The position numbers and the translations under genes are program-made. The notes beneath the pieces were generated by a model. It was not told the origin of the DNA and did no database searches. It was given only the letters and a program-made list of their open reading frames with translations. From Neisseria subflava (GTDB lineage Bacteria > Pseudomonadota > Gammaproteobacteria > Burkholderiales > Neisseriaceae), in contig NZ_CP073117.1 in assembly GCF_024205745.1 (NCBI RefSeq), positions 682,001-746,000 of the forward strand: 64,000 nt of DNA, read 5' to 3'. Within the stretch, counting starts at the first letter, position 1; every line of letters begins with the position of its first letter. This document shows, in pieces, positions 16,684 to 26,447 of this stretch.

Positions 16684-17483
16684 TATTCCACCGTTTCTTT
16701 CAAAGTCGCGCCAATCGCCTGCAAACCCTGCAACGCATCTTCCCACGCCGCATCCAGCAATCGGCAGGCCTCGCCTTCCGCTTTGATGCCGAACTCGATA
16801 TGCGGCGGAGTATAACGGCCGTCTGAATCGGTACGGCTCACTGTGGGCAGGCTGTACGAGCGGATACCGGCGTAGGTACGCTCAAGATGTTCCATAATCG
16901 GCGTAATGCGAGATTCGGGTTGGTTGAACACATACACGCTGCGGCTGCCGCGTTCGGTTTGGTTAAAGCGGTCGGCGTAATAAGTTTCCAATACCCATTC
17001 GGCCATCGGGTGCGCCATCACGGGGAAACCGGGAAAGAAATAATGCTCGCAGATGGAAAATCCGGCGATGTTGTTAAACGGATTGGGCACCAATTCCGCG
17101 CCTTCGGGAAAATCCGCCATCTTCAGGCGTTGGGCGTGTTCCGGCGAATCAAGCGGTTCACCGCGTTTCCGGGTCACGCCTTCGATAAACTTAGCGGCTT
17201 CAGGATGGCGGACGACAGGCAAATCCAAAGCGGCCGCTGCGGCTTGGCGCGTGTGGTCGTCAGGCGTAGAACCGATACCGCCGGTCACGAAAGTCGGCAG
17301 GCCGTCTGAAAAGCTGCGGCGCAGCTGCTTGACCAGCAAATCGGGTTCGTCAGGCAGATATTGCACCTGATTGAGCTTCAGTCCATGCGATTCCAGCAGG
17401 GATTTAAAAAAGGCAAAATGCTTGTCTTGACGGCTGCCGTGCAGGATTTCGTCGCCGATGATGATGAGGTTAAAAGCGTTCAT
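16683..17483 (-). CDS. CinA-like molybdopterin-binding-domain protein
   Basis: The 266-residue protein has the MoaB/Mog-type fold of the competence/damage-inducible CinA N-terminal domain: NLIIIGDEILHGSRQD at the start, FVTGGIGSTPDDHTRQA near residue 70 and PFNNIAGFSICEHYFFPGFPVM. The C-terminal nicotinamide-deamidase domain of full CinA is absent, so this is the short COG1058-type form. The reported activity of the family is ADP-ribose pyrophosphatase; the substrate here is not known. It is divergent from argG and is the first gene of a run with the PAP2 phosphatase. Confidence 0.85.
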   Translation of the reverse strand: MNAFNLIIIGDEILHGSRQDKHFAFFKSLLESHGLKLNQVQYLPDEPDLLVKQLRRSFSDGLPTFVTGGIGSTPDDHTRQAAAAALDLPVVRHPEAAKFIEGVTRKRGEPLDSPEHAQRLKMADFPEGAELVPNPFNNIAGFSICEHYFFPGFPVMAHPMAEWVLETYYADRFNQTERGSRSVYVFNQPESRITPIMEHLERTYAGIRSYSLPTVSRTDSDGRYTPPHIEFGIKAEGEACRLLDAAWEDALQGLQAIGATLKETVE

Positions 17484-17560
17484 GATGAGGTTTCTTTAAT
17501 ACGGCCCCCCGAACATTCAGACGGCCTAATTGCTGACAATGTATTCCATTTATAAGATAA

Positions 17561-18937
<1,377 letters not shown>

Positions 18938-18942
18938 AATCA

Positions 18943-18966
18943 GGGGGCTTTAAAGCCCCCTTATTT
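18943..18966 (+). terminator. Rho-independent terminator of argG
   Basis: GGGGGCTTTAAAGCCCCC is a perfect 18-bp palindrome followed by TTATTTTT. It is one of the few terminators here not built from DUS. Confidence 0.9.
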
Positions 18967-18979
18967 TTAAAGGAATAAA

Positions 18980-19195
18980 ATGAAAGAATATAAAGCCGTC
19001 ATTTATCAAGAGAACCTGCTTTCCAGTTTGGTTTTCGGCAGCGCCAAAATCAATCCGGTCAAATTCAGCGATTTCCTCAACAGCCACGCTTCGCAAGGCT
19101 GGAAGGTCGTTACCATGGAAAAAGACCAGCGCCGCATGCTGCTGTTTTTCGTGCGTGAAGCCTACGTCGTCATTTTGGAAAAAGAACGTGTTTAA
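18980..19195 (+). CDS. DUF4177 small protein
   Basis: The 71-residue protein has the compact DUF4177 pattern: an initial strand MKEYKAVIYQ, a helix over NPVKFSDFLNSHASQGWKVV and closing strands MLLFFVREAYVVILEK. Such proteins are small cytoplasmic alpha/beta folds of unknown function. Ribosome site AAAGGAAT precedes ATG at 18980. Its stop overlaps the likely GTG start of a small membrane protein, so the two are coupled. Confidence 0.75.
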   Translation: MKEYKAVIYQENLLSSLVFGSAKINPVKFSDFLNSHASQGWKVVTMEKDQRRMLLFFVREAYVVILEKERV

Positions 19196-19403
19196 ACTCG
19201 GCGTCTATGCCTGTCTCGGATTGTTCGTCAGCTGGGTGTTACTCTTGATTTTGCAACTGTGGTTTTCCTTCGTCGATGCCGATTTGTTTCTCAAAATCAC
19301 CCTGACCATGGCAGGTCTTTTCATTATCATTCTGGCCAGCTTACTGGTAATCAGCCAGTATTTTTCCGAAAAGAAAATGAAAGACGACGGATTTATCAAC
19401 TGA
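19188..19403 (+). CDS. Small two-helix membrane protein coupled to the DUF4177 gene
   Basis: I favour GTG at 19188, which overlaps the preceding stop (GTGTTTAA) and gives a 71-residue protein starting FKLGVYACLG. An ATG at 19155 is also in frame but would overlap the DUF4177 gene by 41 bases. Two hydrophobic segments (LFVSWVLLLILQLWF and FIIILASLLVISQYF) are joined by a short acidic loop, and the tail is charged. I do not recognise the family. Tight coupling suggests it anchors or partners the DUF4177 protein. Confidence 0.6.
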   Translation: MFKLGVYACLGLFVSWVLLLILQLWFSFVDADLFLKITLTMAGLFIIILASLLVISQYFSEKKMKDDGFIN

Positions 19404-19471
19404 TACTATTTCGGGAATCACCATGTGTGCTTTATCCGAAACCTTAACGCAACATCCTTGTTTAATAGACG

Positions 19472-19503
19472 AGGCCGTCTGAAATTTAAGTTTCAGACGG
19501 CCT
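19472..19503 (+). terminator. Inverted DUS pair
   Basis: Two AG-DUS copies form a 12-bp stem with an 8-base loop, between the small membrane protein gene and the DUF3290 gene. Confidence 0.75.
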
Positions 19504-19532
19504 TATTACCCTTCCCAAATTTATCAAATACC

Positions 19533-19982
19533 ATGAAATTCTTTTCTCACTTTTATCTTGAAAATCATATGTATTTCCATGACTACTTGAAATATATCCT
19601 GATTTTCGCCGCCCTCGTCATCCTCCTGCTCGCCGTATCGCAATACCTGCGCCACCGCATGGACACCAAATACCGCGACCTGAGCATTATTGCGCTGTTG
19701 TTGCTCATCCTCATCTGCGGCACGCAATATCTTTCATACAGCGAGCGTCAAAACTTTGCCGCCGATACTTCGCGCATGGTAGGTTTTCTCAATGCCTTGA
19801 TTGAAAACCAAAAAGTTGAAAAACAAGATATCATCGTCAACAGCACGCGCCTGTTCAACGGCATGATTATCGGCATCAAAAACCAATACTACGAAGTCCA
19901 TTTCAATCAAGACTTCTCCGCCTACACGCTGACACCCATCAATTTGGTCAACAACAATATCGAACTCATCGATAAAGAATAA
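19533..19982 (+). CDS. DUF3290 membrane protein
   Basis: I choose ATG 19533 (MKFFSHFYLEN), since DUF3290 proteins begin with a similar aromatic stretch before the first helix; an ATG at 19569 is the alternative. The 149-residue product has two membrane segments (YILIFAALVILLLAV and LSIIALLLLILICGT), then a soluble domain of about 85 residues (MVGFLNALIENQKVEKQD ... YYEVHFNQDFSAYTL). The gene is 14 bases upstream of a DUF421 gene. This pairing recurs mainly in Firmicutes and suggests a two-component membrane complex of unknown role. No strong ribosome site is visible. Confidence 0.7.
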   Translation: MKFFSHFYLENHMYFHDYLKYILIFAALVILLLAVSQYLRHRMDTKYRDLSIIALLLLILICGTQYLSYSERQNFAADTSRMVGFLNALIENQKVEKQDIIVNSTRLFNGMIIGIKNQYYEVHFNQDFSAYTLTPINLVNNNIELIDKE

Positions 19983-19996
19983 CAGGATACACACAC

Positions 19997-20629
19997 ATGG
20001 AAGCATACTCCCTGCTCGCCCTCAAACTGCTGATGGGTATTTTAGGTTTGATTTTGCAAATCAACCTCTTAGGTAAAGGTAACCTCGCGCCGACCTCCGC
20101 CATGGACCAAGTGCAAAACTATGTACTCGGCGGCATCATCGGCGGCGTGATTTACAGCGACAGCGTCGGCCTGTTGCAATTTTTCCTCGTGCTGATTTTG
20201 TGGACGCTGTTGGTCTTGAGCCTGAAATTCATCAAAAACCACAACCGCTGGGTCAAATCCGTAATTGACGGCAAATCCGTCTGGGTTATCGTCAACGGCA
20301 AAATCCAAACCGATGAATGCATGAAAAACGGCATCAGCGCACACGACCTCATGTTCAAACTCCGCGCCGCCGGCATCTACGAAATCTCTGCCGTCAAACG
20401 TGCCGTGATGGAACAAAACGGCCAGCTCGCCGTCATTAAGTACGGCGACGAAAGCCTGCGCTATCCACTGATTACAGACGGCCAAGTTGACCCCGACATC
20501 CTCGAAATCATTAAGCGTGATGAAGAATGGCTGCAACAGGAACTTGACCGCCTCCACCTTGAAGCCTCGCAAGTCTATATCGGCGAATACATAGACGGAA
20601 AATTGGTAGCACACCGTTATCCTTCTTGA
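19997..20629 (+). CDS. DUF421 (YetF-type) membrane protein
   Basis: The 210-residue protein has about three N-terminal membrane helices (LLALKLLMGILGLILQINLLG, the GGIIGGVIYSD block and LLQFFLVLILWTLLVLSL). A cytoplasmic domain with the YetF pattern follows (WVIVNGKIQTDECMKNGISA, HDLMFKLRAAGIYEISAVKRAV). YetF-type proteins assist envelope or spore processes in Bacillus, but no role is established in Neisseria. ATG 19997 follows ACAGGA. It is co-transcribed with the DUF3290 gene and ended by a DUS hairpin. Confidence 0.8.
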   Translation: MEAYSLLALKLLMGILGLILQINLLGKGNLAPTSAMDQVQNYVLGGIIGGVIYSDSVGLLQFFLVLILWTLLVLSLKFIKNHNRWVKSVIDGKSVWVIVNGKIQTDECMKNGISAHDLMFKLRAAGIYEISAVKRAVMEQNGQLAVIKYGDESLRYPLITDGQVDPDILEIIKRDEEWLQQELDRLHLEASQVYIGEYIDGKLVAHRYPS

Positions 20630-20641
20630 TTTGAAAATAGC

Positions 20642-20675
20642 AGGCCGTCTGAAACCTTGATTTCAGACGGCCTTT
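20642..20675. terminator. DUS hairpin between convergent DUF421 and DUF488 genes
   Basis: AGGCCGTCTGAA and its inverted copy enclose a 10-base loop, followed by a T5 run on the plus strand. It can serve both converging genes. Confidence 0.8.
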
Positions 20676-20701
20676 TTGTATTCAGCTCAAACACTGATTT
20701 T

Positions 20702-21073
20702 TTAATCGCGATATTCAAACCTTGCACCCAAAAATTGAGCCAGCGCAGAGACGTGGGAATGTCGGGGATCTTTGACGGCGGTCAGCAGCAGGATATTGCC
20801 ATGTTGCCGCTCCAAATCCAGCAGCTGCTTGATGGCGACCTGCTCGGTATCACCATGTAACTCTTCATGATAACGGCTAACAAAACCGTCGAAATTTTGA
20901 GTCGGATTTTCGTGATACCAGCGGCGCAGGTTTGCACTGGGCGTAATGTCTTTCAGCCAAAGTGCGGTGGCGAAAACCTCTTTGCGGACGCCGCGCGGAT
21001 AGAGGCGGTCGATAAAGACGGCGGTCTGCTCGGTATTGGGCTGATAAGCGTAAATGCGTTGTACGGTAAACAT
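20702..21073 (-). CDS. DUF488 family protein
   Basis: The start is ATG at 21073 (MFTVQRIYAYQPN); a TTG five codons upstream is the alternative. The 123-residue product has the DUF488 signatures IDRLYPRGVRKE near residue 25, a WLKDITPSANLRRWYHENP block and a C-terminal strand LLLTAVKDPRHSHVSALAQFL. Members are small cytoplasmic proteins of unknown biochemical function, sometimes stress linked. AAGG lies 9 bases upstream of the ATG. A DUS hairpin separates it from trpC upstream. Confidence 0.8.
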   Translation of the reverse strand: MFTVQRIYAYQPNTEQTAVFIDRLYPRGVRKEVFATALWLKDITPSANLRRWYHENPTQNFDGFVSRYHEELHGDTEQVAIKQLLDLERQHGNILLLTAVKDPRHSHVSALAQFLGARFEYRD

Positions 21074-21096
21074 TATGTCTGCCTTCAAATCGATTC

Positions 21097-21122
21097 AGGC
21101 CGTCTGAAAATTCAGACAGCCT
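21097..21122 (-). terminator. Imperfect DUS hairpin after trpC
   Basis: AGGCCGTCTGAA pairs with TTCAGACAGCCT, with one mismatched position and a two-base loop, 15 bases past the trpC stop. Confidence 0.65.
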
Positions 21123-21136
21123 GATGTTTTTAGGGT

Positions 21137-21919
21137 TTAAAACAGTTTTTTGACTTCGGCTTCGATATCGTCGGCTCGCATAAAGGTTTCGCCGATCAGG
21201 AAAGTATGCACGCCGTGGCTGCGCATGAAATCGACGTCTTCTTTGTTGCGGATGCCGCTTTCGGTGACAACGGTTTTGCCGTTCAATTCAGGCAAGAGGT
21301 CGAGGGTTTGTTGCAGGGTCACTTCAAACGTACGCAGGTTGCGGTTGTTGACGCCCCACAACGGCGTGGTCATGTTGCGGCATTTTTCCAGCTCGGACGC
21401 ATCGTGCAACTCCAACAATACAGTCATGCCCAATTCATGGGCAACGGCTTCAAAACGCTCAAGCTGCTCTGCTTCCAAGGCGGCGGCAATCAGAAGAACC
21501 GCATCCGCACCCCACGCGCGCGCCTGATAGATTTGGTATTCGTCGATGATGAAATCTTTACGCAAGACCGGCAGCGCCACGGCCGCACGCGCCTGTTTCA
21601 AATACTCGGGCGAGCCTTGGAAATAAGGTTCATCCGTCAACACGGACAAACAGGCCGCACCCGCTTTTTCATAGGCAACGGCGATTTCGGCAGGATTAAA
21701 ATCAGGACGGATCAGGCCTTTGCTCGGGCTGGCTTTTTTGACTTCGGCAATAATGGCAGGCAGATTCTGCGCGTGTTTTTCACGGATCAAGCCGATAAAG
21801 CTGCGAACCGGCGCGGCAGCCTGCGCTTGGGTTTTGATGTCTTCCAAGGAAACGGCGGCTTTTTGGGCGGCTACTTCTTCTGCTTTGGTGGCAAGGATTT
21901 TGTTGAGAATATCGGTCAT
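21137..21919 (-). CDS. trpC: Indole-3-glycerol-phosphate synthase
   Basis: TrpC closes the indole ring in tryptophan synthesis, from carboxyphenylamino-deoxyribulose phosphate. The 260-residue protein is the stand-alone form, not fused to TrpF. Signatures of the TIM barrel are [19 protein letters not shown] (catalytic Lys near residue 59), [34 protein letters not shown] and [15 protein letters not shown]. No other trp gene adjoins it, as is usual in Neisseria where the pathway is scattered. Confidence 0.96.
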   Translation of the reverse strand: MTDILNKILATKAEEVAAQKAAVSLEDIKTQAQAAAPVRSFIGLIREKHAQNLPAIIAEVKKASPSKGLIRPDFNPAEIAVAYEKAGAACLSVLTDEPYFQGSPEYLKQARAAVALPVLRKDFIIDEYQIYQARAWGADAVLLIAAALEAEQLERFEAVAHELGMTVLLELHDASELEKCRNMTTPLWGVNNRNLRTFEVTLQQTLDLLPELNGKTVVTESGIRNKEDVDFMRSHGVHTFLIGETFMRADDIEAEVKKLF

Positions 21920-22022
21920 GGCGTTTTTCTATTGGGGCTGATTTTCGGGTTTGAATCGTGCAACATGCTGCCGCAGATTAGATTTCAGACGGCCTGAATG
22001 CCGCTATTTTAATGGTTTGAAA

Positions 22023-22047
22023 AAAGGCGGGCAAGAATGCCCGCCTT
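22023..22047 (-). terminator. Rho-independent terminator of mqo
   Basis: AAAGGCGGGC and GCCCGCCTTT form a GC-rich stem with a 5-base loop, followed by T residues on the minus strand, 16 bases past the mqo stop. Confidence 0.88.
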
Positions 22048-22062
22048 TGTGTCTGCTTCCAT

Positions 22063-23535
22063 TTAGTGATGAATGCCCAAAACGGACGCGTTGTGGCTGA
22101 TGATTTCGTCCGCCAAAGATGGATTGTCGTTTAGCTTGATACCGTAGCCAGGCACCAATTCTTTCAGACGGCCTGACCATGATTCGGCATGATCGGGGAA
22201 GCATTGGTGGACGAGTTTGATCATCAGCGGAACTGCTGTCGATGCACCAGGAGACGCACCCAGCAATGCGGCCAGCGAGCCGTCGGCATGGGCGACGATT
22301 TCGGTACCGAATTGGAGTACGCCGCCTTTTTTCGGGTCTTTTTTGATGATTTGCACACGCTGACCGGCGGTAATCAGTTCCCAATCGTCAGGATTGGCTT
22401 CCGGATAGTAGTCGAGCAGCGAGGCGAAGCGTTCTTCTTTGGTTTTGCGCAATTCGCCCAAGAGGTATTTGGTCAGCGGCATATTGTCCCAACCGGCGCG
22501 GAGCATAGGATAGAGGTTGTCCATTTGGATGGACATCGGCAAATCCATGAGCGAGCCTTGTTTGAGGAAGTTGGGGCGGAAGCCTGCATACGGGCCGAAC
22601 ATCAAATGGCGTTGGCCGTCCACGTTGCGGGTATCCAAATGCGGAACGGACATAGGGGGCGCGCCGACGGAGGCTTGGCCGTACACTTTGGCGTTGTGTT
22701 GCGCGGCCGTTTCGGGATTGCTGTTGCGGAAGAAGAGGCCGGAAACCGGAAAGCCGCCGTAGCCTTTGCCTTCGGGGATACCGGATTTTTGCAGCAGGGT
22801 CAGTGCGCCGCCGCCTGCGCCGAGGAAGACGAAACGGGTGCGGAGTGTCAACGGGTCGTCATCCTCTTTGGTGCTGCTGGTTTTCAGCACCCATGCTCCG
22901 TCCGATTCGCGGTTGAGGTCGTCGACATGACGGTTGAATTTGATTTTTACGCCTTTGTCGCTCAAGTATTTGACCATCTGGCGGGTCAGGCTGCCGAAAT
23001 CGACGTCTGTGCCTTCGGCGGAATAGTTGGCGGCAATGGGTTGGCTTTCATCACGACCGTTGACAACCAGCGGCGCCCATTCGGCGATTTTGGTGCGGTC
23101 GGTAGAAAACTCCATTTTTTCAAAGAGTTTTTGGTTTTTGAACACGTCGAAACGTTTTTGCAGATAACTGCAATGGTCGGCGTTCATCACCAGCGACATA
23201 TGGGGGACGGAATTGATGAAAGAACGGTCGGTCAGTTTGCCTTCTTCGACCAAAGTCGCCCAAAATTGGCGGCTGATATGGAATTGTTCGGCAATATTGA
23301 GGGCGCGGGTCGGATCGATCGTGCCGTCGGCAGTCAGGGGCGCATAGTTCAATTCGCACAGCGCAGAGTGTCCCGTACCGGCATTGTTCCATGCATTTGA
23401 TGATTCCAACGCTACATCTTCCAAGCGTTCGATCAGGGTGATTTCCCAAGATGGTTCGAGTTCTTTGAGCAATACGCCCAAAGTGGCGCTCATAATGCCG
23501 CCGCCTACTAATACGACATCGGTTGCTTCAGCCAT
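22063..23535 (-). CDS. mqo: Malate:quinone oxidoreductase
   Basis: Mqo is a membrane-associated FAD enzyme that oxidises malate to oxaloacetate and passes electrons to quinone; Neisseria uses it in place of a soluble malate dehydrogenase. The start MAEATDVVLVGGG at 23533-23535 has AGGAG upstream, and the nine-codon longer frame is rejected. The 490-residue protein has the FAD loop VLVGGGIMSATLGVLLKEL, WNNAGTGHSALCELNY, VFLGAGGGALTLLQKSGIPEG and FGPYAGFRPNFL. A GC hairpin ends the unit. Confidence 0.96.
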   Translation of the reverse strand: MAEATDVVLVGGGIMSATLGVLLKELEPSWEITLIERLEDVALESSNAWNNAGTGHSALCELNYAPLTADGTIDPTRALNIAEQFHISRQFWATLVEEGKLTDRSFINSVPHMSLVMNADHCSYLQKRFDVFKNQKLFEKMEFSTDRTKIAEWAPLVVNGRDESQPIAANYSAEGTDVDFGSLTRQMVKYLSDKGVKIKFNRHVDDLNRESDGAWVLKTSSTKEDDDPLTLRTRFVFLGAGGGALTLLQKSGIPEGKGYGGFPVSGLFFRNSNPETAAQHNAKVYGQASVGAPPMSVPHLDTRNVDGQRHLMFGPYAGFRPNFLKQGSLMDLPMSIQMDNLYPMLRAGWDNMPLTKYLLGELRKTKEERFASLLDYYPEANPDDWELITAGQRVQIIKKDPKKGGVLQFGTEIVAHADGSLAALLGASPGASTAVPLMIKLVHQCFPDHAESWSGRLKELVPGYGIKLNDNPSLADEIISHNASVLGIHH

Positions 23536-23966
23536 GGTTTTACTCCTACTAAAGTCAGGCATGGTTTGCCTTGTGGTTATCTATCATTATAAACAACTGA
23601 TTTCAGAGGAATTATTTTTTGGTTTTGTTGTGTGTGAAACTTTTTGCCTGCTGAGTTTCCGAGCGTAAATGGCGGAAGGCAGTTTCGGTTTGGGTTCCAG
23701 ATTTCAGGTCTTTATAATATGTTATTAAGAATTTAGTAGATTTTACGGAGAAATGCAAAGATTTTCTGTTCGGTTCATATAAAAATAATAGATTAGGCCG
23801 TCTGAAAACGTTTTCTTACCCTTTATCTGCCAATGTTTGCAAAGAAAAAAGAATTTTTCATTTCTTTTTTAATTGACTGCTTTTGTCAGCAATTTCGGTG
23901 GCAAACTAACGTGAATCAACCGCCGATCTGCTATCATTTCAACTTATTTCCCCAAGGCAAACCGCC
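23536..23966. other. Divergent intergenic region between mqo and a membrane protein gene
   Basis: This 431-base region holds no credible gene. It is AT-rich, with one AG-DUS near 23795, and must contain the mqo promoter and probably that of the plus-strand gene. I cannot assign hexamers confidently. Confidence 0.6.
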
Positions 23967-24461
23967 ATGTACCTGACTCAAGAAAAGCCCTACCGCCCCC
24001 TATTGGTCGCACTGATGTTCCTCACCCTGCCGCTGGCGATGATATTGCACAATATCGTGCAAATCGCCTTTTCAGACGGCCAAGGTCTGTTGGTTACGGT
24101 CAAAGACGGCGCGTGGGCATGGCAAAGCGGCTGGCAGGATTCCGTCGCATGGTTTGTCTGCGGCATGTTTGCCTTCCTCAACCTGCCGATTGCCGGCGGA
24201 CTGACCAAGCTGGCGTATAAAAAAATGATGCGCCGGCATTCGCGTTACGCCATCTTCCTTGCCGGTGTCGCAGCGTGTGCCTCGGCGGCGGCGGGTTTGA
24301 TTTTTGAAGCCATCTTAGGCAATGCCGCATTGGCCGGTATGCGCGGGCAAGGCGTGTTCTACTACACCCTCTCCGTATGGATCATCGCCATGCTGACCCT
24401 GCCTAAACAGCTCACGCGCGCGCCGGAGCAGCCCATCGTCTTTCACAAAATGAAACGTTGA
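23967..24461 (+). CDS. Four-helix inner-membrane protein, unknown function
   Basis: The 164-residue protein has about four hydrophobic segments (LLVALMFLTLPLAMIL, SVAWFVCGMFAFLNLPIAG, YAIFLAGVAACASAAAGLIF and FYYTLSVWIIAMLTL), with short charged loops and a basic tail (FHKMKR). I do not recognise the family. A DUS lies within the coding sequence (residues SDGQG). The next gene, rsmG, begins 82 bases later after another DUS, so linkage is uncertain. Confidence 0.6.
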   Translation: MYLTQEKPYRPLLVALMFLTLPLAMILHNIVQIAFSDGQGLLVTVKDGAWAWQSGWQDSVAWFVCGMFAFLNLPIAGGLTKLAYKKMMRRHSRYAIFLAGVAACASAAAGLIFEAILGNAALAGMRGQGVFYYTLSVWIIAMLTLPKQLTRAPEQPIVFHKMKR

Positions 24462-24543
24462 TTCAACAGGCACAAACATTTTCAGACGGCATGCTTTCCG
24501 TTACCATTACATCCAACGCGTTTTAACCAATAAGGAATAACAA

Positions 24544-25173
24544 ATGAATCAGGCGCAACAGCTCCGCGACGGCATACAGGCACTGGGTTTGGACATCGAC
24601 GAAGCCAAACAGGCCAAACTCCTAGACTATGCCGCCCTGCTGCAAAAGTGGAACAAAACCTACAACCTGACCGCCCTGCGCGATCCCGCCCAAACCGTCA
24701 GCCATCATCTGCTCGACAGCCTGACCCTCCTGCCCTATATCGAACACGCACAAACCATGCTCGACGTAGGCTCCGGCGGCGGACAGCCCGGCATACCCAC
24801 CGCCATCTGCCGTCCCGACCTTGACATTACCCTCCTCGATGCCAACACCAAAAAAACCGCCTTTCTGCAACAAGCCGTCATCGAACTCGGCCTTAAAAAC
24901 GTCCGCGTCATCAGCGGCCGCGTAGAAGCCGCTGCCGACTGCCGCGCCGACGTCATCACCAGCCGCGCCTTTGCCGAACTCGCCGACTTCGTCAACTGGA
25001 CCGAGCACCTCCTCAAAGACGGCGGCTACTGGGCAGCCATGAAAGGCGTATATCCGCAAGAAGAAATCGACAAACTGCCCGAAAGCGTCGCCGTCGAAAA
25101 AGTCGAAGCATTGCACGTCCCCCAACTCAATGCCGAACGCCATATCGTCATCATCCGTAAAAAGGCCGTCTGA
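24544..25173 (+). CDS. rsmG: 16S rRNA (guanine-527 N7)-methyltransferase RsmG
   Basis: RsmG methylates N7 of G527 in 16S rRNA using SAM; its loss gives low-level streptomycin resistance. The 209-residue protein shows KWNKTYNLTALRDP, HHLLDSLTLLPYI, the SAM loop MLDVGSGGGQPGIPTAI and LDANTKKTAFLQQAV. ATG 24544 follows AAGGAATAAC. It precedes parA, the common gidB-parA order near replication functions, with a 67-bp gap. A DUS overlaps its 3' end. Confidence 0.96.
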   Translation: MNQAQQLRDGIQALGLDIDEAKQAKLLDYAALLQKWNKTYNLTALRDPAQTVSHHLLDSLTLLPYIEHAQTMLDVGSGGGQPGIPTAICRPDLDITLLDANTKKTAFLQQAVIELGLKNVRVISGRVEAAADCRADVITSRAFAELADFVNWTEHLLKDGGYWAAMKGVYPQEEIDKLPESVAVEKVEALHVPQLNAERHIVIIRKKAV

Positions 25174-25240
25174 AAACAACCCAAGCATACCGAATAACGG
25201 TACAATCCAGCCATCCACACTTAACACGACAGCAAAGCAC

Positions 25241-26011
25241 ATGAGCGCACAAATCCTCGCCGTCGCCAACCAAAAAGGCGGAGTCGGCAAAACCACCACC
25301 ACCGTCAACCTCGCCGCCTCCCTGGCCTCCAAAGGCCGCCGCGTCCTCGTCGTCGACCTCGACCCCCAAGGCAACGCCACCACAGGCAGCGGCATCAACA
25401 AAGCCACCATCGAAAACGGCGTTTACCAAGTCGTCCTCGGCGAAACCGACATCCCCGACGCCGTCGTCCGCAGCAAAGAAGGCGGCTACGACGTATTGGG
25501 CGCCAACCGCACACTGGCCGGCGCAGAAGTCGAACTCGTCCAAGAAATCGCACGCGAAATCCGCCTCAAAAACGCCCTGCAGCTCGTTGCCGACGACTAC
25601 GACTACGTCCTCATCGACTGCCCTCCGTCCCTGACCCTGCTCACCCTCAACGGCCTGGTCGCCGCCAACGGCGTCATCGTCCCCATGCTTTGCGAATACT
25701 ACGCCCTCGAAGGCATTTCCGACTTAGTGGCCACCGTCCGCAAAATCCGCCAAGCCATCAACCCCGACCTCGACGTAACCGGCATCGTCCGCACCATGTA
25801 CGACAGCCGCAGCCGCCTCGTCGTCGAAGTCAGCGAACAGCTCAAACAACACTTCGACAACCTGCTCTTCGACACCGTCATCCCCCGCAACATCCGCCTT
25901 GCCGAAGCCCCCAGCCACGGCCTCCCCGCCCTCGCCTACGACGCCCACGCCAAAGGCACCCAGGCTTATCTGGACTTGGCCGATGAACTGATTGCGCGTT
26001 TGGAAAAATAA
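25241..26011 (+). CDS. parA: ParA/Soj chromosome-partitioning ATPase
   Basis: ParA-type ATPases, working with ParB, move replicated origins apart. The start MSAQILAVANQKGGVGKTTT at 25241 gives 256 residues. The deviant Walker A KGGVGKTTTTVNLAASLA is followed by Walker A' VVDLDPQGNATTG and Walker B VLIDCPPSLTLLTLNGL. parB would be expected next but does not follow here: a DUS hairpin, a dispersed inverted repeat and a truncated mutM follow instead. This suggests the segment downstream of parA has been rearranged. Confidence 0.94.
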   Translation: MSAQILAVANQKGGVGKTTTTVNLAASLASKGRRVLVVDLDPQGNATTGSGINKATIENGVYQVVLGETDIPDAVVRSKEGGYDVLGANRTLAGAEVELVQEIAREIRLKNALQLVADDYDYVLIDCPPSLTLLTLNGLVAANGVIVPMLCEYYALEGISDLVATVRKIRQAINPDLDVTGIVRTMYDSRSRLVVEVSEQLKQHFDNLLFDTVIPRNIRLAEAPSHGLPALAYDAHAKGTQAYLDLADELIARLEK

Positions 26012-26031
26012 ACAGAAATATGAATATAAAA

Positions 26032-26069
26032 AGGCCGTCTGAAAGTTAAAGAGTACTTTCAGACGGCCT
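26032..26069 (+). terminator. Inverted DUS pair after parA
   Basis: The DUS stem is extended by GAAAGT/ACTTTC pairing, followed by a T-rich stretch 20 bases after the stop. Confidence 0.82.
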
Positions 26070-26100
26070 TTGGTTTGATTGGAAAGAACATTTTAAAAAG

Positions 26101-26194
26101 ACCGCGTGCGTGCGTATCGCACACACCCTACGCATAAATTTCAAATTCTTTGTGATTCATTTGTAGGGTGTGTGCCCAAAGGCACGCATGCGGT
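26101..26194. repeat. 94-bp element with 31-bp imperfect inverted repeats
   Basis: Left arm 26101-26131 (ACCGCGTGCGTGCG ... ACACACCCTAC) pairs with right arm 26163-26194 (GTAGGGTGTGTGCC ... GCATGCGGT) around an AT-rich centre. A related 31-bp unit lies inside hrpA near 30315. It looks like a dispersed non-coding repeat, and it abuts the break point of the truncated mutM. Confidence 0.7.
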
Positions 26195-26207
26195 TTGATG
26201 CAGGCCA

Positions 26208-26447
26208 CTACTTGCTGCCCGACATACCCAAATGAACCAGCGGCACGCCTGTGTCAAAACGAATCAGCAGGTATTTGGCACGGCGGCGGCATTCACGCAC
26301 CACCAACCCGCGCAGGGTTTCAGGCAGCGCAGGCGGGATTTGCCAGCGCAGCTTGGGCTCACGGACGGTTACGGCGGAGACGGTTTGGTTGAGGATATGC
26401 GGAGCGATACCGCGTAGGGTGGTTTCTACTTCGGGAAGTTCGGGCAT
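26208..26447 (-). pseudogene. mutM: Truncated formamidopyrimidine-DNA glycosylase (N-terminal 79 residues)
   Basis: Fpg/MutM excises 8-oxoguanine. The fragment starts with the required catalytic Pro and motif [14 protein letters not shown] and continues to [11 protein letters not shown]. It then stops, whereas complete enzymes run to about 270 residues with an H2TH domain and a zinc finger. The match breaks immediately after the GMSGS codons and unrelated sequence follows, leading into the inverted repeat at 26101-26194. The fragment lacks the DNA-binding C-terminal half, so it is non-functional as MutM. A second full copy elsewhere is possible. Confidence 0.85.

Noticed and set aside
22189-23400. 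403-codon plus-strand open frame
   Set aside because: Antisense to mqo; no start signal and no recognisable motif.
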